From Pyrinomonadaceae bacterium (GTDB lineage Bacteria; Acidobacteriota; Blastocatellia; Pyrinomonadales; Pyrinomonadaceae): a stretch of 7,316 nucleotides of DNA. Shown piece after piece: positions 7,135 to 7,316 of the stretch. The number at the start of each line of letters is the position of its first letter. Positions within the stretch are counted from its first letter, which is position 1. The notes beneath the pieces are model-generated. The model was not told the DNA's origin. It ran no database searches and saw only the letters and a list, made by a program, of their open reading frames with translations. The translations under genes and the position numbers were made by a program. The stretch is taken from NCBI GenBank assembly GCA_013812565.1, contig JACCTF010000343.1, positions 1 through 7,316 on the forward strand, in the 5' to 3' direction.

Positions 7135-7147
7135 CGTAATACTTCCT

Positions 7148-7316
7148 CTAGGTGGAGACCTCCACGCGGCGCGACTCGCGCGAGACCCGCGCAATCGCGG
7201 GCGCCCGAATCCCTGCGCCGCTCAGCTTGAGCGTTTCGATTTTCTCGGCCAGCCCGGCCACGGTCGGCGACTCGAACAAGCTGCGTAGCGGCAAATCCAC
7301 TTTGAGGGTTGCGCGC
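7148..7316 (-). CDS. C-terminal end of upstream NRPS (last helix of a PCP and tail), 5' end outside window
   Basis: This frame enters from the right edge and gives 55 residues before a TAG at 7148-7150. It reads LKVDLPLRSLFESPTVAGL, then AEKIE. This closely matches the region downstream of the phosphopantetheine serine in the PCP of the large NRPS (FGVELPLRALFEAPTVAGM), so it is the end of a carrier domain whose serine lies beyond the edge. It is followed by a short tail, RAPAIARVSRESRRVEVST, which resembles the start of a PCP-to-C linker (compare PPLKPVPRDG in the large NRPS) but stops where the next C domain would begin. The protein therefore ends in a PCP with no thioesterase, as expected for a synthetase that hands its peptide to a separate protein. 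The likely acceptor is the C1 domain of the large NRPS. It is too short to appear as a conventional start-to-stop frame here. Confidence 0.9.
   Translation of the reverse strand, partial: RATLKVDLPLRSLFESPTVAGLAEKIETLKLSGAGIRAPAIARVSRESRRVEVST

Larger units (their letters stand above)
6875..7147. other. Intergenic region between upstream NRPS and methyltransferase gene
   Basis: These 273 nt carry no convincing gene. One minus-strand frame (6976-7194) crosses the region and overlaps the NRPS end in another frame, but its sequence is low-complexity and looks like translated repeat. The region is more AT-rich than its neighbours around 6961-7025. It contains an AT-rich inverted repeat, a short direct repeat of AAGCTT, a 10-bp palindrome and a GC-rich stem-loop next to the NRPS stop. 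I see no clear -35/-10 pair and no hairpin with a T-run, so whether transcription restarts here is open. Confidence 0.6.

Noticed and set aside
7152..7165. GTGGAG/CTCCAC inverted repeat at the upstream NRPS stop
   Set aside because: The 2-nt spacer is too short for a stable hairpin loop, and the bases are accounted for by the last codons.
6976..7194. Minus-strand frame of 72 codons across the intergenic gap
   Set aside because: Its first part overlaps the upstream NRPS end in another frame, and its last part (SEILNLKSQIS) is translated AT-rich inverted repeat. No ribosome binding site or family resemblance is seen.
7186..7201. CCCGCG-caat-CGCGGG stem-loop
   Set aside because: It lies within the coding tail of the upstream NRPS, has no T-run, and is easily explained by GC-rich codons.

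Overview
The window is the interior of a non-ribosomal peptide synthetase (NRPS) gene cluster in which every gene I can support runs on the minus strand. Read in the direction of transcription, from right to left, it holds three things. First is the last 55 codons of an upstream NRPS that ends in a carrier domain (7148-7316). Second is a free-standing class I SAM methyltransferase of 242 aa (6146-6874). Third is a very large NRPS gene that starts at 6089 and is still open at base 1 (2029 codons visible, no frameshift or stop seen). Nearly all of the window is coding on the minus strand. The long plus-strand frames are antisense shadows.

The large NRPS reads C - A(with an inserted methyltransferase) - PCP - C - TauD-like oxygenase (cut by the window edge). 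Two parts stand out. The adenylation domain is interrupted between motifs A8 and A9 by about 330 residues that look like a protein arginine methyltransferase (PRMT) fold. They carry a PRMT-style SAM motif, two glutamates exactly nine residues apart in the 'double-E' position, and a C-terminal segment resembling the PRMT beta-barrel. This is not the usual NRPS N-methyltransferase type. The second condensation-type domain is then joined directly, without an adenylation domain, to a SyrP/TauD-type Fe(II)/2-oxoglutarate oxygenase with an H-N-E iron-binding motif. An amino acid loaded by this synthetase may therefore be both methylated and hydroxylated on the assembly line.

The upstream NRPS ends on a PCP and the large NRPS begins on a C domain with almost no leader, so peptide transfer between the two proteins is the natural reading. 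The free-standing methyltransferase gene sits between them and is probably co-transcribed with the large NRPS (56-nt spacer). The 273-nt gap before it holds an AT-rich perfect inverted repeat and a few short palindromes, but no clear promoter or terminator.

The organism cannot be named from the sequence. Coding DNA is mostly about 60-70% GC in the sampled lines, falling to about 37-50% in the inserted domain and in the linker to the oxygenase. A moderately GC-rich, secondary-metabolite-rich soil bacterium fits. The AT-rich palindromic repeat recalls intergenic repeats I associate with Acidobacteriota and similar phyla, but this is a weak inference.
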